DNA of 13,762 nt, taken from the NCBI GenBank assembly GCA_937958365.1, contig CALFEW010001121.1, positions 1 to 13,762 on the forward strand, written 5' to 3'. Under the pieces are notes generated by a model. That model saw only the letters and a list, made by a program, of their open reading frames with translations. It was not told the origin of the DNA and ran no database searches. Positions 1 to 7,858 of the stretch are shown piece by piece. The DNA comes from an uncultured Chloroflexota bacterium. Its GTDB lineage: Bacteria; Chloroflexota; Anaerolineae; Promineifilales; Promineifilaceae. A program made the position numbers and the translations under genes. The stretch's first letter is position 1; the number at the start of each line of letters is the position of its first letter.

Positions 1-465
1 GTAGAATTCCAACACGTCGGCGTAGGCCAGGATGTCTTCGTTGGTAGTGGTTTGCAGCAGCACGTCCAGCAGGGTGCGCATGGCGGCTTCTTTCTGGTCG
101 TTGCTGTAATAGGCCAGGGCCAGAAAGACGTGGCCGCTTTTGTTCTGGGGGAATTGGGCAACGGCCGTTTCCAATGCCGCCACCGCCTCCACAAACTCGC
201 CAATCACCCGGTGGCAGCTTCCCAGGCAAATCAGGCACTCATGCAAATCATCGCCGCTCAGGCCTTCGTCTACGGCGTCTTCATAATACGAGATGGCCTC
301 GCGCTGATTGCCCATCACGTCGTAAGAGCCGCCCACTTCGTAAAGCACCAGCGGGTCTTCCGGGAATTCGGCCATGAGCGCCAGCAAAATGGCCTGCGAT
401 TCTTCCAATTGATCCTGGTCGCGCAGTTCACGCGCCTGGATAATGCGTTTGTATTTTGTCTCCAC
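1..465 (-). CDS. TPR-repeat protein, N-terminal part (3' end outside window)
   Basis: The frame is open from a GTG start at 465 to the window edge, giving 155 codons with no stop. The protein begins VETKYKRIIQARELRDQ and consists of helical pairs typical of tetratricopeptide repeats, for example the stretch around EFPEDPLVLYEVGGSYDVMG and later YYEDAV, ETAVAQFPQN and FLALAYYSNDQKEAA. TPRs act as protein-protein interaction scaffolds; the partner cannot be told from sequence. GTG is chosen because AGGAG lies about 7 nt upstream and the TPR pattern starts right after it. There is no signal peptide or membrane segment, so it is likely cytoplasmic. It diverges from the 181-aa gene that starts at 697. 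A 5' leader hairpin (495-514) precedes it. The TPR call is fairly sure; a specific function is not. Confidence 0.75.
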   Translation of the reverse strand, partial: METKYKRIIQARELRDQDQLEESQAILLALMAEFPEDPLVLYEVGGSYDVMGNQREAISYYEDAVDEGLSGDDLHECLICLGSCHRVIGEFVEAVAALETAVAQFPQNKSGHVFLALAYYSNDQKEAAMRTLLDVLLQTTTNEDILAYADVLEFY

Positions 466-494
466 GTTGCTCTCCTGATTGTGTTTGACGTGTC

Positions 495-514
495 GCGGGC
501 GAATAGCGCCCCGC
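495..514. other. GC-rich hairpin upstream of the TPR gene
   Basis: GCGGGCG (495-501) pairs with CGCCCCGC (507-514) around a 5-nt AATAG loop, with one bulged C. It would lie in the 5' leader of the minus-strand TPR gene, about 30 nt before its GTG start. No T-tract follows on either strand, so an intrinsic terminator is unlikely. It could affect mRNA folding, or be chance in GC-rich DNA. Confidence 0.3.
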
Positions 515-629
515 CACCTTTTGCTAAAGAGTGGACCAATCTCCAGGATGGGTCTAATCTGTGCCACATCATATGTAAACGGTTGCTAAATGATAGACAT
601 GCGCCGCTAAATCCGCAACCGATTTTGGC

Positions 630-669
630 TTGCCGCCGGGCGAAGGATTTGGTATTGTCTGATTATAGT
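630..669 (+). promoter_or_regulatory. Candidate promoter for the 697-2183 gene pair
   Basis: TTGCCG (630-635) and TATTGT (653-658) are separated by 17 bp, each matching the sigma-70 consensus at 4 of 6 positions. A better -10, TATAGT, lies at 664-669 but has no good -35 at the right distance. Both are just upstream of the ATG at 697. The rest of this 231-base divergent region (466-696) shows nothing else I can support and holds no heptad repeat. Confidence 0.3.
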
Positions 670-696
670 TTACTGTGCAAAGCGAGGCATTTTTCC

Positions 697-1242
697 ATGG
701 CGTTGAAAGCAGTTCGACAACACATACACGGGCGGCTCATTCAGGCGAACGGCCGTTCCGCTCTATTATTAATGGACCCCAAACCGGAAGCGACAACGGA
801 CGATTCGCTTTATCTGCGTTTTGCGCTGGTGGTGATGGGGCCAGAAGACCACGTTTTCCCCGGCTTGTTGTTGGACGATTGGGGTCATGAGATTCGTGGC
901 CTGGATATTTATGAGTTTATCCGCGATCACGGCGACGATTTTCCCCGCGCCGAGGTATTTGGCTTTGATCCGGATGGCAGCGAGACGCAGCTTTTCTTGC
1001 GCAGCCTGGAATTACACGTGCGCTGGCCCTGTTATGTCTACACATCGGCCGACGCGCCGCTGCCGGATGGCGTGCGGCTGCACGCTGTTTTGTTGCCCAC
1101 CGACGATGTGACCGCGCCGCAAGCCATCAAAAAACCGAACAAAGAAACGATTAAACGGCCGTTGCGCGGCGCGCAAGTAAGCTGGTGGCAGGTTCCGCCG
1201 GATACCACCACGTTTGATTTTTCCCTGTTGGAGAAGGTGTAA
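697..1242 (+). CDS. Unrecognised soluble protein, coupled to the transglycosylase gene
   Basis: This 181-aa protein begins MALKAVRQHIHGRLIQANGR. The open frame runs much further upstream, to about position 52, but that part is antisense to the TPR gene. The ATG at 697 is preceded by GAGG (684-687) at good spacing and is the likely start. I do not recognise a family. It has no signal peptide or membrane segment. It is acidic through the middle (DDWGHEIRGLDIYEFIRDHGDD around residues 60-80), has several aromatic residues, and ends with a basic stretch (KKPNKETIKRP) and then SWWQVPP. Its TAA overlaps the ATG of the next gene in a TAATG, which implies translational coupling with a secreted lytic transglycosylase. 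A link to that enzyme or to the cell envelope is inference from position only. Confidence 0.7.
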   Translation: MALKAVRQHIHGRLIQANGRSALLLMDPKPEATTDDSLYLRFALVVMGPEDHVFPGLLLDDWGHEIRGLDIYEFIRDHGDDFPRAEVFGFDPDGSETQLFLRSLELHVRWPCYVYTSADAPLPDGVRLHAVLLPTDDVTAPQAIKKPNKETIKRPLRGAQVSWWQVPPDTTTFDFSLLEKV

Positions 1243-2183
1243 TGGTGCAGTCTCGCGTGTACGGCCGTTTTTTGCTGCTGGCGTTGGTAACGCTGGGGGT
1301 AACGGCCGTCATCGTGCCCGCTCAATCGGCCGTCGCTCAAGACGCCGCCGATGGCCCCCCGGTTATCTCGACGATTTGGGGGCCGGGCATTCAGCAGTGG
1401 GCTTTCCACATCGGCGTCCTGGCGGAAGCCTATGGCCTTGATCCCGATTTTATCGCCGCCGTCATCAATGAAGAGTCCGACGGCAACCATCAAGCCACCA
1501 GCCAGAAAGGCGCCGTTGGCTTGATGGGCGTGATGCCCACCGGACCAGGCATGGAATGGCGGCCTTCCGCCGACGACCTGGCGAATCCGGCCATCAACCT
1601 GCGCTGGGGCGTCGCCATCCTGGCCGATGTGGTGCGCCAGGCGGGCGGCGATTTGTATGCCGCGTTGGCCGCCTACAGTGGTGGCTGGGCCAATGTCAAC
1701 AATGGCGTGCCGCGCAGTTATGCTGTGAGCGTGTTGGATAGTTACGGCCGTGCGGTGGCCGCCCGCAACAACATCGCGCCAGACATCGCCACACAGTGGA
1801 CGGTAGCCATCAAAATCCGCTATGGCAACGTACCCAACGAAGCGCTGCTGGTTCTGGGCGACCAACCGATTTCTGGTCTGTACACCTTTGGCGAACATCT
1901 GGTTTATGATTACGTGGACAGCGCCGGCCGGGCCTATTATGTGGTTGGCTACGCCGTGCCGGTGGCGTTGGTGAAGCCGGTGGAAAACGACACGGTGATT
2001 TATGGCAGCAGTGAAACCGTAGACGCCCATTTACGCGCCCGCCTGGGTGACGATGGCGGCGTCAAAACACCTTCCAGTAATCCCGAAGTGCTGCTGGCCT
2101 GCCTGCCCAGCCTGGATCGCTTGCGCGGCCATGCCAGCACCCGCTGGTTTGCGCCCTCGGATTGCCCCGATGGAAAGAGGTAG
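1242..2183 (+). CDS. Secreted lytic transglycosylase, SLT fold
   Basis: The 313-aa protein has a typical signal peptide: a hydrophobic core LLLALVTLGVTAVIV and a probable cleavage site after AVA near residue 32. The lysozyme-like transglycosylase domain follows at about residues 50-165. The catalytic-Glu motif is EES at 77-79 (Glu78 expected to be catalytic), followed by the family pattern GAVGLMGVMPTGPG around 90-103 and AALAAYSGGWANV around 140-152. Known members cleave the MurNAc-GlcNAc bond of peptidoglycan to give 1,6-anhydro ends. The roughly 150-residue C-terminal part does not match a domain I recognise; it is a beta-like stretch with two Cys near the end. The start overlaps the preceding stop (TAATG). 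The stop codon lies at the edge of a 7-bp-period repeat that fills the gap to the next gene. Confidence 0.85.
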   Translation: MVQSRVYGRFLLLALVTLGVTAVIVPAQSAVAQDAADGPPVISTIWGPGIQQWAFHIGVLAEAYGLDPDFIAAVINEESDGNHQATSQKGAVGLMGVMPTGPGMEWRPSADDLANPAINLRWGVAILADVVRQAGGDLYAALAAYSGGWANVNNGVPRSYAVSVLDSYGRAVAARNNIAPDIATQWTVAIKIRYGNVPNEALLVLGDQPISGLYTFGEHLVYDYVDSAGRAYYVVGYAVPVALVKPVENDTVIYGSSETVDAHLRARLGDDGGVKTPSSNPEVLLACLPSLDRLRGHASTRWFAPSDCPDGKR

Positions 2184-2227
2184 CTGCAAGCCGTAAGCCA
2201 CCAACTACCAACTACCAACTATCAACC
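2180..2227. repeat. Heptad tandem array 1 (transglycosylase to PLC-like gap)
   Basis: About seven 7-bp units run in one register from the TAG stop to the next ATG. Three are identical CCAACTA (2201, 2208, 2215). The units before them are degenerate (for example CAAGCCG, TAAGCCA) and resemble words in the array after gmk. The array fills the whole intergenic gap and leaves no clear Shine-Dalgarno sequence for the downstream gene. Confidence 0.75.
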
Positions 2228-3016
2228 ATGCCAACGCCGTTTATGCATTTACACATGGCGGAGCAAATTCGCACCGCTGCCGAGAGCCGTTATGGACGAG
2301 ACGGCCGTTTGCCCCTTTTGTTGGCGCAATCCTGGCCGGCTTTTTATTTGGGCAGCGTCGCCCCGGACTGCCAGGATTTAGCGGGCATACCGCGCACCGC
2401 CACGCACTTCTACAACATCCCACCCGACCCGGATAATCAGGCGTATCCGCGCATGTTGGCCGCTTACCCGGAACTGGCCGACCCGGCGCACATGCCGTTG
2501 GATCAGGCCATTTTTGTGGCCGCTTACAGCATCCACCTGATGGTTGACCTGGTCTGGTTCCGCGAAGTGTTGCTGCCCTTTTTTGTGAACCGGCCGGATT
2601 GGCGCGACGGGTACGAGCGACGGCATCTGGTGCATAACATTGTGCTGACGTACCTGGACCATCAGGCGTACGAGGCGCTGCCGGCAACGGCCGTATCCAC
2701 TCTGGCCGCCGCCAATCCGCGCCATTGGCTGCCGTTTGTTGGCGACGATGCCCTTTGCCAGTGGCGCGACCGGCTGGTTGCCCAATTGCAGCCGGATGGC
2801 GACCTGGAGACGATTGCCATTTACGCCCAACGCCTGCGCATGTCGCCGGCCGAATTTGCCGCCAGCTTACAAGACGCCGCCTGGATGGCCGACCACGTGT
2901 TTAACGTCGTGCCCATCGCCGACGTGCAGGCCCGGCTGGACGCCGCCCTGACCGCCGGTCTGGACATGATGGTCCATTACATGGCCCATTACCTCAACGT
3001 GACAAACACGGCCTGA
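2228..3016 (+). CDS. Zinc-dependent phospholipase C-like protein
   Basis: Starting at ATG 2228 the protein is 262 aa and begins MPTPFMHLHMAEQI. An in-frame ATG at 2162 lies inside the upstream gene and would translate the repeat, so it is rejected. Features recall the zinc-dependent phospholipase C/S1-P1 helical fold: an early His pair (His7, His9), the segment FYLGSVAPD around 39-47, THFYN around 59-63, and YSIHLMVDLVWF around 100-111, all rich in metal-ligand candidates (His, Asp). Known relatives hydrolyse phospholipids, but many bacterial members with this pattern are uncharacterised. I see no signal peptide, unlike secreted PLCs, so it may act in the cytoplasm or have another substrate. 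No clear Shine-Dalgarno sequence precedes it. The family call is moderate and the substrate unknown. Confidence 0.65.
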   Translation: MPTPFMHLHMAEQIRTAAESRYGRDGRLPLLLAQSWPAFYLGSVAPDCQDLAGIPRTATHFYNIPPDPDNQAYPRMLAAYPELADPAHMPLDQAIFVAAYSIHLMVDLVWFREVLLPFFVNRPDWRDGYERRHLVHNIVLTYLDHQAYEALPATAVSTLAAANPRHWLPFVGDDALCQWRDRLVAQLQPDGDLETIAIYAQRLRMSPAEFAASLQDAAWMADHVFNVVPIADVQARLDAALTAGLDMMVHYMAHYLNVTNTA

Positions 3017-3064
3017 CCAACCGCCAAACGAACCTCTATACCCACTCTTTCTGAAGGAATTTCC

Positions 3065-4783
3065 ATGAAGCAAATTGTTGAAGCACCCATCAGACAAACG
3101 GTGCAAATTCGCCTCCCCGACGGCCGTGCTTTTGATGGCCCCCTGGGGACAACAGTAGAAGAATTTTTGCTAACGGCCGTGCCTGAAGCCATGATCCGAG
3201 ACCACATTGTCGGTGTTTTGTGCGACGGCCACTTGCGCGAACTGGCCCAACCGCTCTATTCAGACGCCTATCTGGTCCCTCTGACCACCCGCGACCCGGA
3301 CGGCGCGCGGATTTACCGCCGCTCACTTAGCTTTTTGATGATTGCCGCCGCCGCCGAAGTCTTTCCCAACCGGGTGATTACGGTGCAGCATTCCATGCCT
3401 TTTGGCGGGTATTACTGTGAGCGAGACGATAACGGCCGTGTCACCACCCAGGAATTAGACCAGTTGCGCCAGCGAATGCGCGAACTGGTGGCGGCGGATT
3501 TACCCATCACCCGCGTGGCTGTGCCTCTCAACGAAGCGCTGCAAATTTTTCGCGCCAGCGGCGACGTCGAAAAAGTGGATTTGTTTGCCCGGCGGCGCAA
3601 AGATTACCTGACGTTGTATGAATTGAACGGCGTCCGAGATTACTTTCATGGCTTTATGGTTCCCCGCACCAGTTACCTGAACTTGTTTGAATTACGGCCG
3701 TACAACGAAGGGTTTATTCTGCAATTCCCCCGGCGGCATGAACCGGCCCGGCTCCAACCGTTTGAGGATGAACCGCGTCTGGCGCGGGTTTTTCAGGAAT
3801 ACGCCGATTGGTTGAGCATCGTCGGCGTGCCAAGTGTGTCGTCGCTAAATAATGCGCTGCGTAACGGCCGTACCCAGGAAGTCATCCTCGTCGCCGAAGC
3901 GTTCCACCAACGCCAGCTTTCCGCCATCGCCGCGGCCATCGCCGCCCGCCGCCCGACCGTCAAACTGGTGATGATTTCCGGCCCCACCTCGTCCGGCAAA
4001 ACCACCTTCAGCAAGCGCCTGGCAATCCAACTGCTGGCGCAAGGCATTTACCCTGTCACCATCGGCATGGACAACTACTTTGTCAACCGGGAAGATACTC
4101 CCCGCGACGCTAACGGCGATTTTGACTTTGAAGCGCTGGAAGCCGTAGACGTGCCGCTTTTCCAGCAGCACCTCCACCAATTGTTGGCCGGTGAAACCAT
4201 CAGCCAGCCGGTTTACAACTTCTACACCGGCAGCCGGGAATGGGGCGGAGAACTTAGCATCGGGCAAGATCGGGTGATTCTCATTGAAGGCATTCACGGG
4301 CTAAATCCGAAATTGGTAGAAGGTATCGCCCCGGAAGCGATGTACCGCATCTTCATCTCGGCCCTGACGCAGCTTAATCTGGACAAACACAACCGTGTGC
4401 CCACCACCGATACGCGCCTGCTGCGGCGCATCGTGCGTGACGCCGCCCATCGCGGCTACACGGCCGCCGATACCATCAGCCGCTGGGCCAGCGTGCGCCG
4501 GGGTGAACGGCTGCACATTTTCCCCAACCAAAACAACGCCGACGTATTTTTTAATTCGGCGCTGGTCTATGAATTATCGGTGCTGAAGACGCTGGCGCAG
4601 CCTCTGCTCTTGCAGGTGGAATCGGGCACGCCGGAGCGCATCGAGGCCAATCGTTTACTGGCTTTTTTGCAGTGGTTCGAGCCGGTTCCCGGCGACGCCC
4701 TCAACTTCATCGCCAGCGATTCAATTTTGCGCGAGTTTATCGGTGGCTCGATTATGGATGAATTTGAACCCTGGCAGCGTTAG
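3065..4783 (+). CDS. Nucleoside (uridine-type) kinase with N-terminal TGS region
   Basis: The 572-aa protein has a TGS-like domain at about residues 10-75 (LPDGRAFDGPLGTTVEEFL). A region resembling the second additional domain of threonyl-tRNA synthetase follows, with VQHSMPFGGYYCE at 107-119. The C-terminal phosphoribulokinase/uridine kinase domain starts near residue 295. The Walker A motif is GPTSSGKTT at 306-314, followed by GMDNYF and the acidic segment LIEGIHGLNP. Uridine-kinase relatives transfer a phosphate from ATP to uridine or cytidine; in this fused family the substrate is usually not established. The start is well supported, with AAGGA 6-7 nt upstream of ATG 3065. The 48-base gap before it has no heptad repeat. 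The gene converges on sdhB across a heptad array that begins 8 nt after the stop. Confidence 0.85.
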   Translation: MKQIVEAPIRQTVQIRLPDGRAFDGPLGTTVEEFLLTAVPEAMIRDHIVGVLCDGHLRELAQPLYSDAYLVPLTTRDPDGARIYRRSLSFLMIAAAAEVFPNRVITVQHSMPFGGYYCERDDNGRVTTQELDQLRQRMRELVAADLPITRVAVPLNEALQIFRASGDVEKVDLFARRRKDYLTLYELNGVRDYFHGFMVPRTSYLNLFELRPYNEGFILQFPRRHEPARLQPFEDEPRLARVFQEYADWLSIVGVPSVSSLNNALRNGRTQEVILVAEAFHQRQLSAIAAAIAARRPTVKLVMISGPTSSGKTTFSKRLAIQLLAQGIYPVTIGMDNYFVNREDTPRDANGDFDFEALEAVDVPLFQQHLHQLLAGETISQPVYNFYTGSREWGGELSIGQDRVILIEGIHGLNPKLVEGIAPEAMYRIFISALTQLNLDKHNRVPTTDTRLLRRIVRDAAHRGYTAADTISRWASVRRGERLHIFPNQNNADVFFNSALVYELSVLKTLAQPLLLQVESGTPERIEANRLLAFLQWFEPVPGDALNFIASDSILREFIGGSIMDEFEPWQR

Positions 4784-4791
4784 AAGGATTT

Positions 4792-4842
4792 CGTATTCCG
4801 TAAGCCGTATCCCGAATCACGGAATACAGCTTACGGAATACG
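4792..4842. terminator. Long hairpin between convergent genes, possible bidirectional 3' end
   Basis: The 22-nt arm 4792-4813 pairs with 4821-4842 at 20 of 22 positions around a 7-nt loop. The hairpin lies just after the nucleoside kinase stop and just after the sdhB stop on the other strand. No run of T follows on either strand, so Rho-independent termination is doubtful; protection of mRNA 3' ends is an alternative. Confidence 0.45.
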
Positions 4843-4854
4843 GTTTACGGAATT
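4792..4854. repeat. Heptad tandem array 2 (between convergent kinase and sdhB genes)
   Basis: Nine consecutive 7-bp units run without a phase break. All start with C and eight start with CG: the left half has CGTATTC-type words, the right half their complements such as CGGAATA. The last unit reaches the first base of the sdhB stop codon complement (4854-4856). The array fills almost the whole gap between the two stop codons. Confidence 0.85.
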
Positions 4855-5576
4855 TAGATTTCGCCGGTAGCCAGCACCTTTTTCACTTCGGCGATGGCTT
4901 TGGTGACTTCGATCTCGCGGGGGCAGGCGCTGGTGCAGTTGAAGTTGGTGCGGCAGCGCCAGACGCCGAATGTGTCGCCGACGACCTTTAGCCGTTCGGC
5001 TGCGCCTTCGTCGCGGCTGTCGTAGATAAACCGGTGCGCCTGGACGATGGCCGCCGGCCCGACATATTTCTCGTTGGCCCAGAAGCTGGGGCAAGAGGTA
5101 GTGCAGCAGGCGCAGAGGATGCACTTGGTGGTGTCGTCGAAACGGGCGCGGTCTTCGGCGGATTGCAGGCGTTCACGGCCGTCGGCCGGTGGCGGCGAAT
5201 CGTTGATAAAGTAAGGCAAAACCGAGCGGTAATGGTCCATGAATGGTTCCATATCCACGATCAGGTCTTTGATCACCCGCAGACCCAAAATAGGTTCCAC
5301 CTGAATTGTCGTAGCGCCATCACCTTTGTTCAGGCGACTTACCAGGGTTTTGCAGGCCAGAGCGTTAGCCCCGTTAATGCGCAGGGCATCTGAGCCACAG
5401 ACGCCGTGCGCGCAGGAGCGGCGTAAAGCCAGCGTGCCGTCTTGTTCCCACTTCACCCGGTTCAATAAATCTAAAACTGTATCCGTAGGCAGGGCATCGT
5501 TCAGGGTGTAATCGCCCCACCAGGCTTGTTTATCCTTCTCCGGATTAAACCGGCGGATGCGTAAGTTTACTTGCAT
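4854..5576 (-). CDS. sdhB: Succinate dehydrogenase iron-sulfur subunit
   Basis: The 240-aa protein carries electrons from the FAD of SdhA to quinone through three Fe-S clusters. The 2Fe-2S site shows Cys55, Cys60 and Cys75 in SCAHGVCGSD...LAC. The position usually held by a fourth Cys is Asp63, as in E. coli SdhB, so this is not a defect. The 4Fe-4S and 3Fe-4S ligands are in CILCACCTTSCP (Cys152, 155, 158, 162) and in WRCRTNFNCTSACP (Cys208, 214, 218). The segment GLRVIKDLIVDMEPF is typical of the family. The start at 5576 is chosen because AGGAG lies about 9 nt upstream and the homology begins there; the longer open frame upstream reads the heptad repeat and part of sdhA. It is last in the sdhCDAB operon. 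Confidence 0.96.
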   Translation of the reverse strand: MQVNLRIRRFNPEKDKQAWWGDYTLNDALPTDTVLDLLNRVKWEQDGTLALRRSCAHGVCGSDALRINGANALACKTLVSRLNKGDGATTIQVEPILGLRVIKDLIVDMEPFMDHYRSVLPYFINDSPPPADGRERLQSAEDRARFDDTTKCILCACCTTSCPSFWANEKYVGPAAIVQAHRFIYDSRDEGAAERLKVVGDTFGVWRCRTNFNCTSACPREIEVTKAIAEVKKVLATGEI

Positions 5577-5586
5577 GAGGTTGCTC

Positions 5587-5635
5587 CTGTTAGCTGTCGG
5601 CAATTGCCAATTGACAATTGCCAATTGGCAATTAG
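5587..5635. repeat. Heptad tandem array 3 (sdhA-sdhB gap)
   Basis: Seven 7-bp units run in register, all beginning with C: CTGTTAG, CTGTCGG, then five CAATTGN-type units containing four perfect CAATTG palindromes at 5601, 5608, 5615 and 5622. The array contains the sdhA stop codon (complement of TTA at 5632-5634) and touches the sdhB Shine-Dalgarno sequence on the other side. It is inside an operon, so it is presumably transcribed. Confidence 0.85.
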
Positions 5636-7416
5636 TACACTCTCGGCTTCGGTTCGTAGCGTCCCAAGACAACCGGTTTGTAATCCAGTTTGTATTCGCC
5701 TTCGCCAACTTTGTGGCAGAGGGTGTGCCTGAGCCAGTTCACGTCGTCGCGTTCGGGGAAATCGTCGCGGGCGTGACCGCCACGGCTTTCCTGACGGGCC
5801 AGAGCGGAAACGGCCGTTACCTCCGCCAACTCCAGCAGACAGCCCAACTCCCACGCTTCCAACAAATCGCTGTTAAAAATCTTGCCCTTATCCTGAATGG
5901 CGACGTTTTGATATTCTACGCGCAGCTTTTTCAGCTCTGCCAGGGTAGTGCTGACGGTCTCTTCGGTGCGGAAAACGCTGACCCCTTCGGTCATCGTCGT
6001 TTGCATTTTGTTGCGTACGTCGAACATTTTGGCGCTGCCCTGGTTGTTGCGGATGCGCTCAAATTCGGCGATGACTTCATCGGCGGCATTGGCGGGTAGG
6101 GGAGGCAGTTCGCTCTGCTGGCAAAACTCGGCCATATGTTTTCCGGCGCGTCGGCCAAAGACCACCAGGTCGGTCAGGGAATTGGTTCCCAGGCGATTCG
6201 CGCCGTGTACCGAGACACAGGCGGCTTCGCCGGCGGCGTACAGACCGGGCAGCACCGTGTTGGCGGCGTCCAAAATCACCCGCCCTTCCACGTCGGTGGG
6301 AATGCCGCCCATGGCGTAATGGGCCGTTGGCTGGATGGGCATGGGGTCTGTCACCGGGTCAACGCCCAGGTACGTGCGGGTAAAGTCGGCGATGTCCGGC
6401 AGTTTGGCTTCGATTTGTTCGCGGGTAATTCGCCGCGTTTCGCCGTCCTCGGCAAAATAGCGGTTGACCGTTTCCGGCGTGATGTCCAGGTGGACATAGT
6501 TTTTGCCATTAATGCCGTTGCCCGCCTGAATTTCCAGATAAATGGCCCGGCTGACGACATCACGGCTGGCCAGGTCTTTGATGGTGGGCGCGTACTTGGT
6601 CATGAAGCGCTCCCCTTTGCCGTTGATCAGCACGCCGCCTTCGCCGCGCACCCCTTCGGTAATGAGGATGCCTAACTTGAAGATGCCGGTGGGATGGAAT
6701 TGGAAAAATTCCATGTCTTCCATGGGGATGCCCCGGCGAAAGCAAATGGCGGCGCCATCGCCGGTGAGCGAGTGAGCGTTGGAGGTGACTTGCCAACAGC
6801 GGCCCCAGCCACCGGTGGCAAACATGACGGCTTTGCTGTGGAAAACGTGGAAATCGCCGGTAGCGATTTCAATCGCCACCACGCCGCGAATGGTGTCACC
6901 CACACGAATCAGGTCTACGACGTGAAATTCGTCGAAGAAGTTGACCTTGTTTTTGATGCACTGCTGGTAGAGGGTTTGCAGGATCATGTGGCCGGTGCGG
7001 TCGGCGGCGTGGCAGGCGCGCATGACTGGCTTTTTGGTTTCGTTGTTGGTATGGCCGCCGAAGCGACGTTGGGAGATACGGCCGTTCGGAAACCGATCAA
7101 ACGGCAGCCCCATGTGTTCCATTTCAATCACCACGTCAATGGCATCCTTACACAGAATGTCCACCGCGTCCTGGTCGGCCAGGTAGTCTGAGCCTTTCAC
7201 TGTGTCAAAGGCGTGCCATTCCCAATGGTCTTCTTCCATGTTGCCCAGGGCAGCGCCCACGCCGCCTTGCGCCGCGCCCGTGTGCGACCGGGTCGGATAC
7301 AATTTAGATAGTACTGCTACGTTGGCGTTTTTGCTGGCATAAAGAGCAGCCATCAGCCCTGCCCCACCTGCGCCAACGATCACTGCGTCGAAAGTGTGTG
7401 TTTTCACATTGGCCAT
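5632..7416 (-). CDS. sdhA: Succinate dehydrogenase flavoprotein subunit
   Basis: The 594-aa protein oxidises succinate to fumarate. The FAD-binding motif VIVGAGGAGLMAA is at residues 12-24. His45 in TRSHTGAAQGG is at the position that binds FAD covalently in E. coli SdhA. Other family motifs are WEWHAFDTVKGSDYL near 66-79, AADRTGHMILQTLYQQ, EFFQFHPTGIF, ITEGVRGEGG, DVVSRAIYLEIQ (active-site Arg region) and HYAMGGIPTDVEGRV. The length agrees with the usual near-590 aa. The start at 7416 follows a GAGG about 9 nt upstream and matches the normal N-terminus; an in-frame extension to 7647 only shadows sdhD. The gene follows sdhD by 11 nt. Its stop codon lies inside heptad array 3. Two ACGGCCGT octamers occur in it. 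Confidence 0.97.
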   Translation of the reverse strand: MANVKTHTFDAVIVGAGGAGLMAALYASKNANVAVLSKLYPTRSHTGAAQGGVGAALGNMEEDHWEWHAFDTVKGSDYLADQDAVDILCKDAIDVVIEMEHMGLPFDRFPNGRISQRRFGGHTNNETKKPVMRACHAADRTGHMILQTLYQQCIKNKVNFFDEFHVVDLIRVGDTIRGVVAIEIATGDFHVFHSKAVMFATGGWGRCWQVTSNAHSLTGDGAAICFRRGIPMEDMEFFQFHPTGIFKLGILITEGVRGEGGVLINGKGERFMTKYAPTIKDLASRDVVSRAIYLEIQAGNGINGKNYVHLDITPETVNRYFAEDGETRRITREQIEAKLPDIADFTRTYLGVDPVTDPMPIQPTAHYAMGGIPTDVEGRVILDAANTVLPGLYAAGEAACVSVHGANRLGTNSLTDLVVFGRRAGKHMAEFCQQSELPPLPANAADEVIAEFERIRNNQGSAKMFDVRNKMQTTMTEGVSVFRTEETVSTTLAELKKLRVEYQNVAIQDKGKIFNSDLLEAWELGCLLELAEVTAVSALARQESRGGHARDDFPERDDVNWLRHTLCHKVGEGEYKLDYKPVVLGRYEPKPRVY

Positions 7417-7427
7417 TGTTTTAAACC

Positions 7428-7835
7428 TCAATTCCCCACAAAGGGCGCTGAATCGAAACTGAAAATTGCATAGCCGGCCCACAAAATGGTAATCACGGCA
7501 AAAACGGCCAGAAACGTGTTGATGATTTTTACGGTTTGCCGGTTGTGGATGTAATCTTCCAGCACGTTGCGCAGCCCATTGATGCCGTGCGTGTAAGCGA
7601 AAGCCAGCAGCAGCATGTCGAAAGCCCGCCACCCCCATGAGTTCCACTGTTGGGCCACAAACTGGATGGTCAGGTTGCTGGAGCTGTTGAGTACATGTTG
7701 GATCATCATGTGGCCGACGGCCAAAATGAGCAAGGCCACGCCTGAAACCCGCATAAACAAGAAAGCGTAGCGTTCCAGATTGGATTGAACCTGTACTTTA
7801 CGGTGGGTCACACCGGTAACATTTGCAGTTGTCAT
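7428..7835 (-). CDS. sdhD: Succinate dehydrogenase membrane anchor subunit D
   Basis: The 135-aa protein has three membrane segments at about residues 23-45, 70-90 and 103-126. The motif FAYTHGINGLRNVLEDY (79-95) matches the SdhD region that supplies a heme b ligand in E. coli; His83 is the likely ligand here. With SdhC it anchors SdhAB and forms the quinone site. An ATG at 7859 overlaps the sdhC stop (TAATG) but has no Shine-Dalgarno sequence. The ATG at 7835 has AAGGAG 8 nt upstream, so I prefer it; the longer form would be 143 aa. The sdhC/sdhD assignment rests on order and motifs, since the two are similar. Confidence 0.85.
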   Translation of the reverse strand: MTTANVTGVTHRKVQVQSNLERYAFLFMRVSGVALLILAVGHMMIQHVLNSSSNLTIQFVAQQWNSWGWRAFDMLLLAFAYTHGINGLRNVLEDYIHNRQTVKIINTFLAVFAVITILWAGYAIFSFDSAPFVGN

Positions 7836-7858
7836 AACGTTAACTCCTTCGTTTGTCA

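Noticed and set aside
52..696. In-frame N-terminal extension of the 181-aa protein
   Set aside because: It overlaps the TPR gene in antisense, and a good Shine-Dalgarno sequence marks ATG 697.
1038..2030. 330-aa open frame on the minus strand opposite the transglycosylase gene
   Set aside because: It is a shadow of the plus-strand gene, which has a signal peptide, catalytic motifs and coupling to its neighbour. The minus-strand product has a low-complexity His/Gly/Arg-rich composition and no motif.
4784..4853. Intergenic inverted repeats considered as an insertion-sequence end, REP element or CRISPR
   Set aside because: There is no transposase, target duplication or spacer pattern; the 7-bp period explains the sequence better.
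5382..5412. Apparent loss of a 2Fe-2S cysteine in SdhB (Asp63)
   Set aside because: E. coli SdhB has Asp at the same place, so it is a normal variant.
5557..7191. Several plus-strand open frames of 120-180 aa across sdhA
   Set aside because: They lie antisense to a very well conserved sdhA and show no family motif or ribosome binding site.
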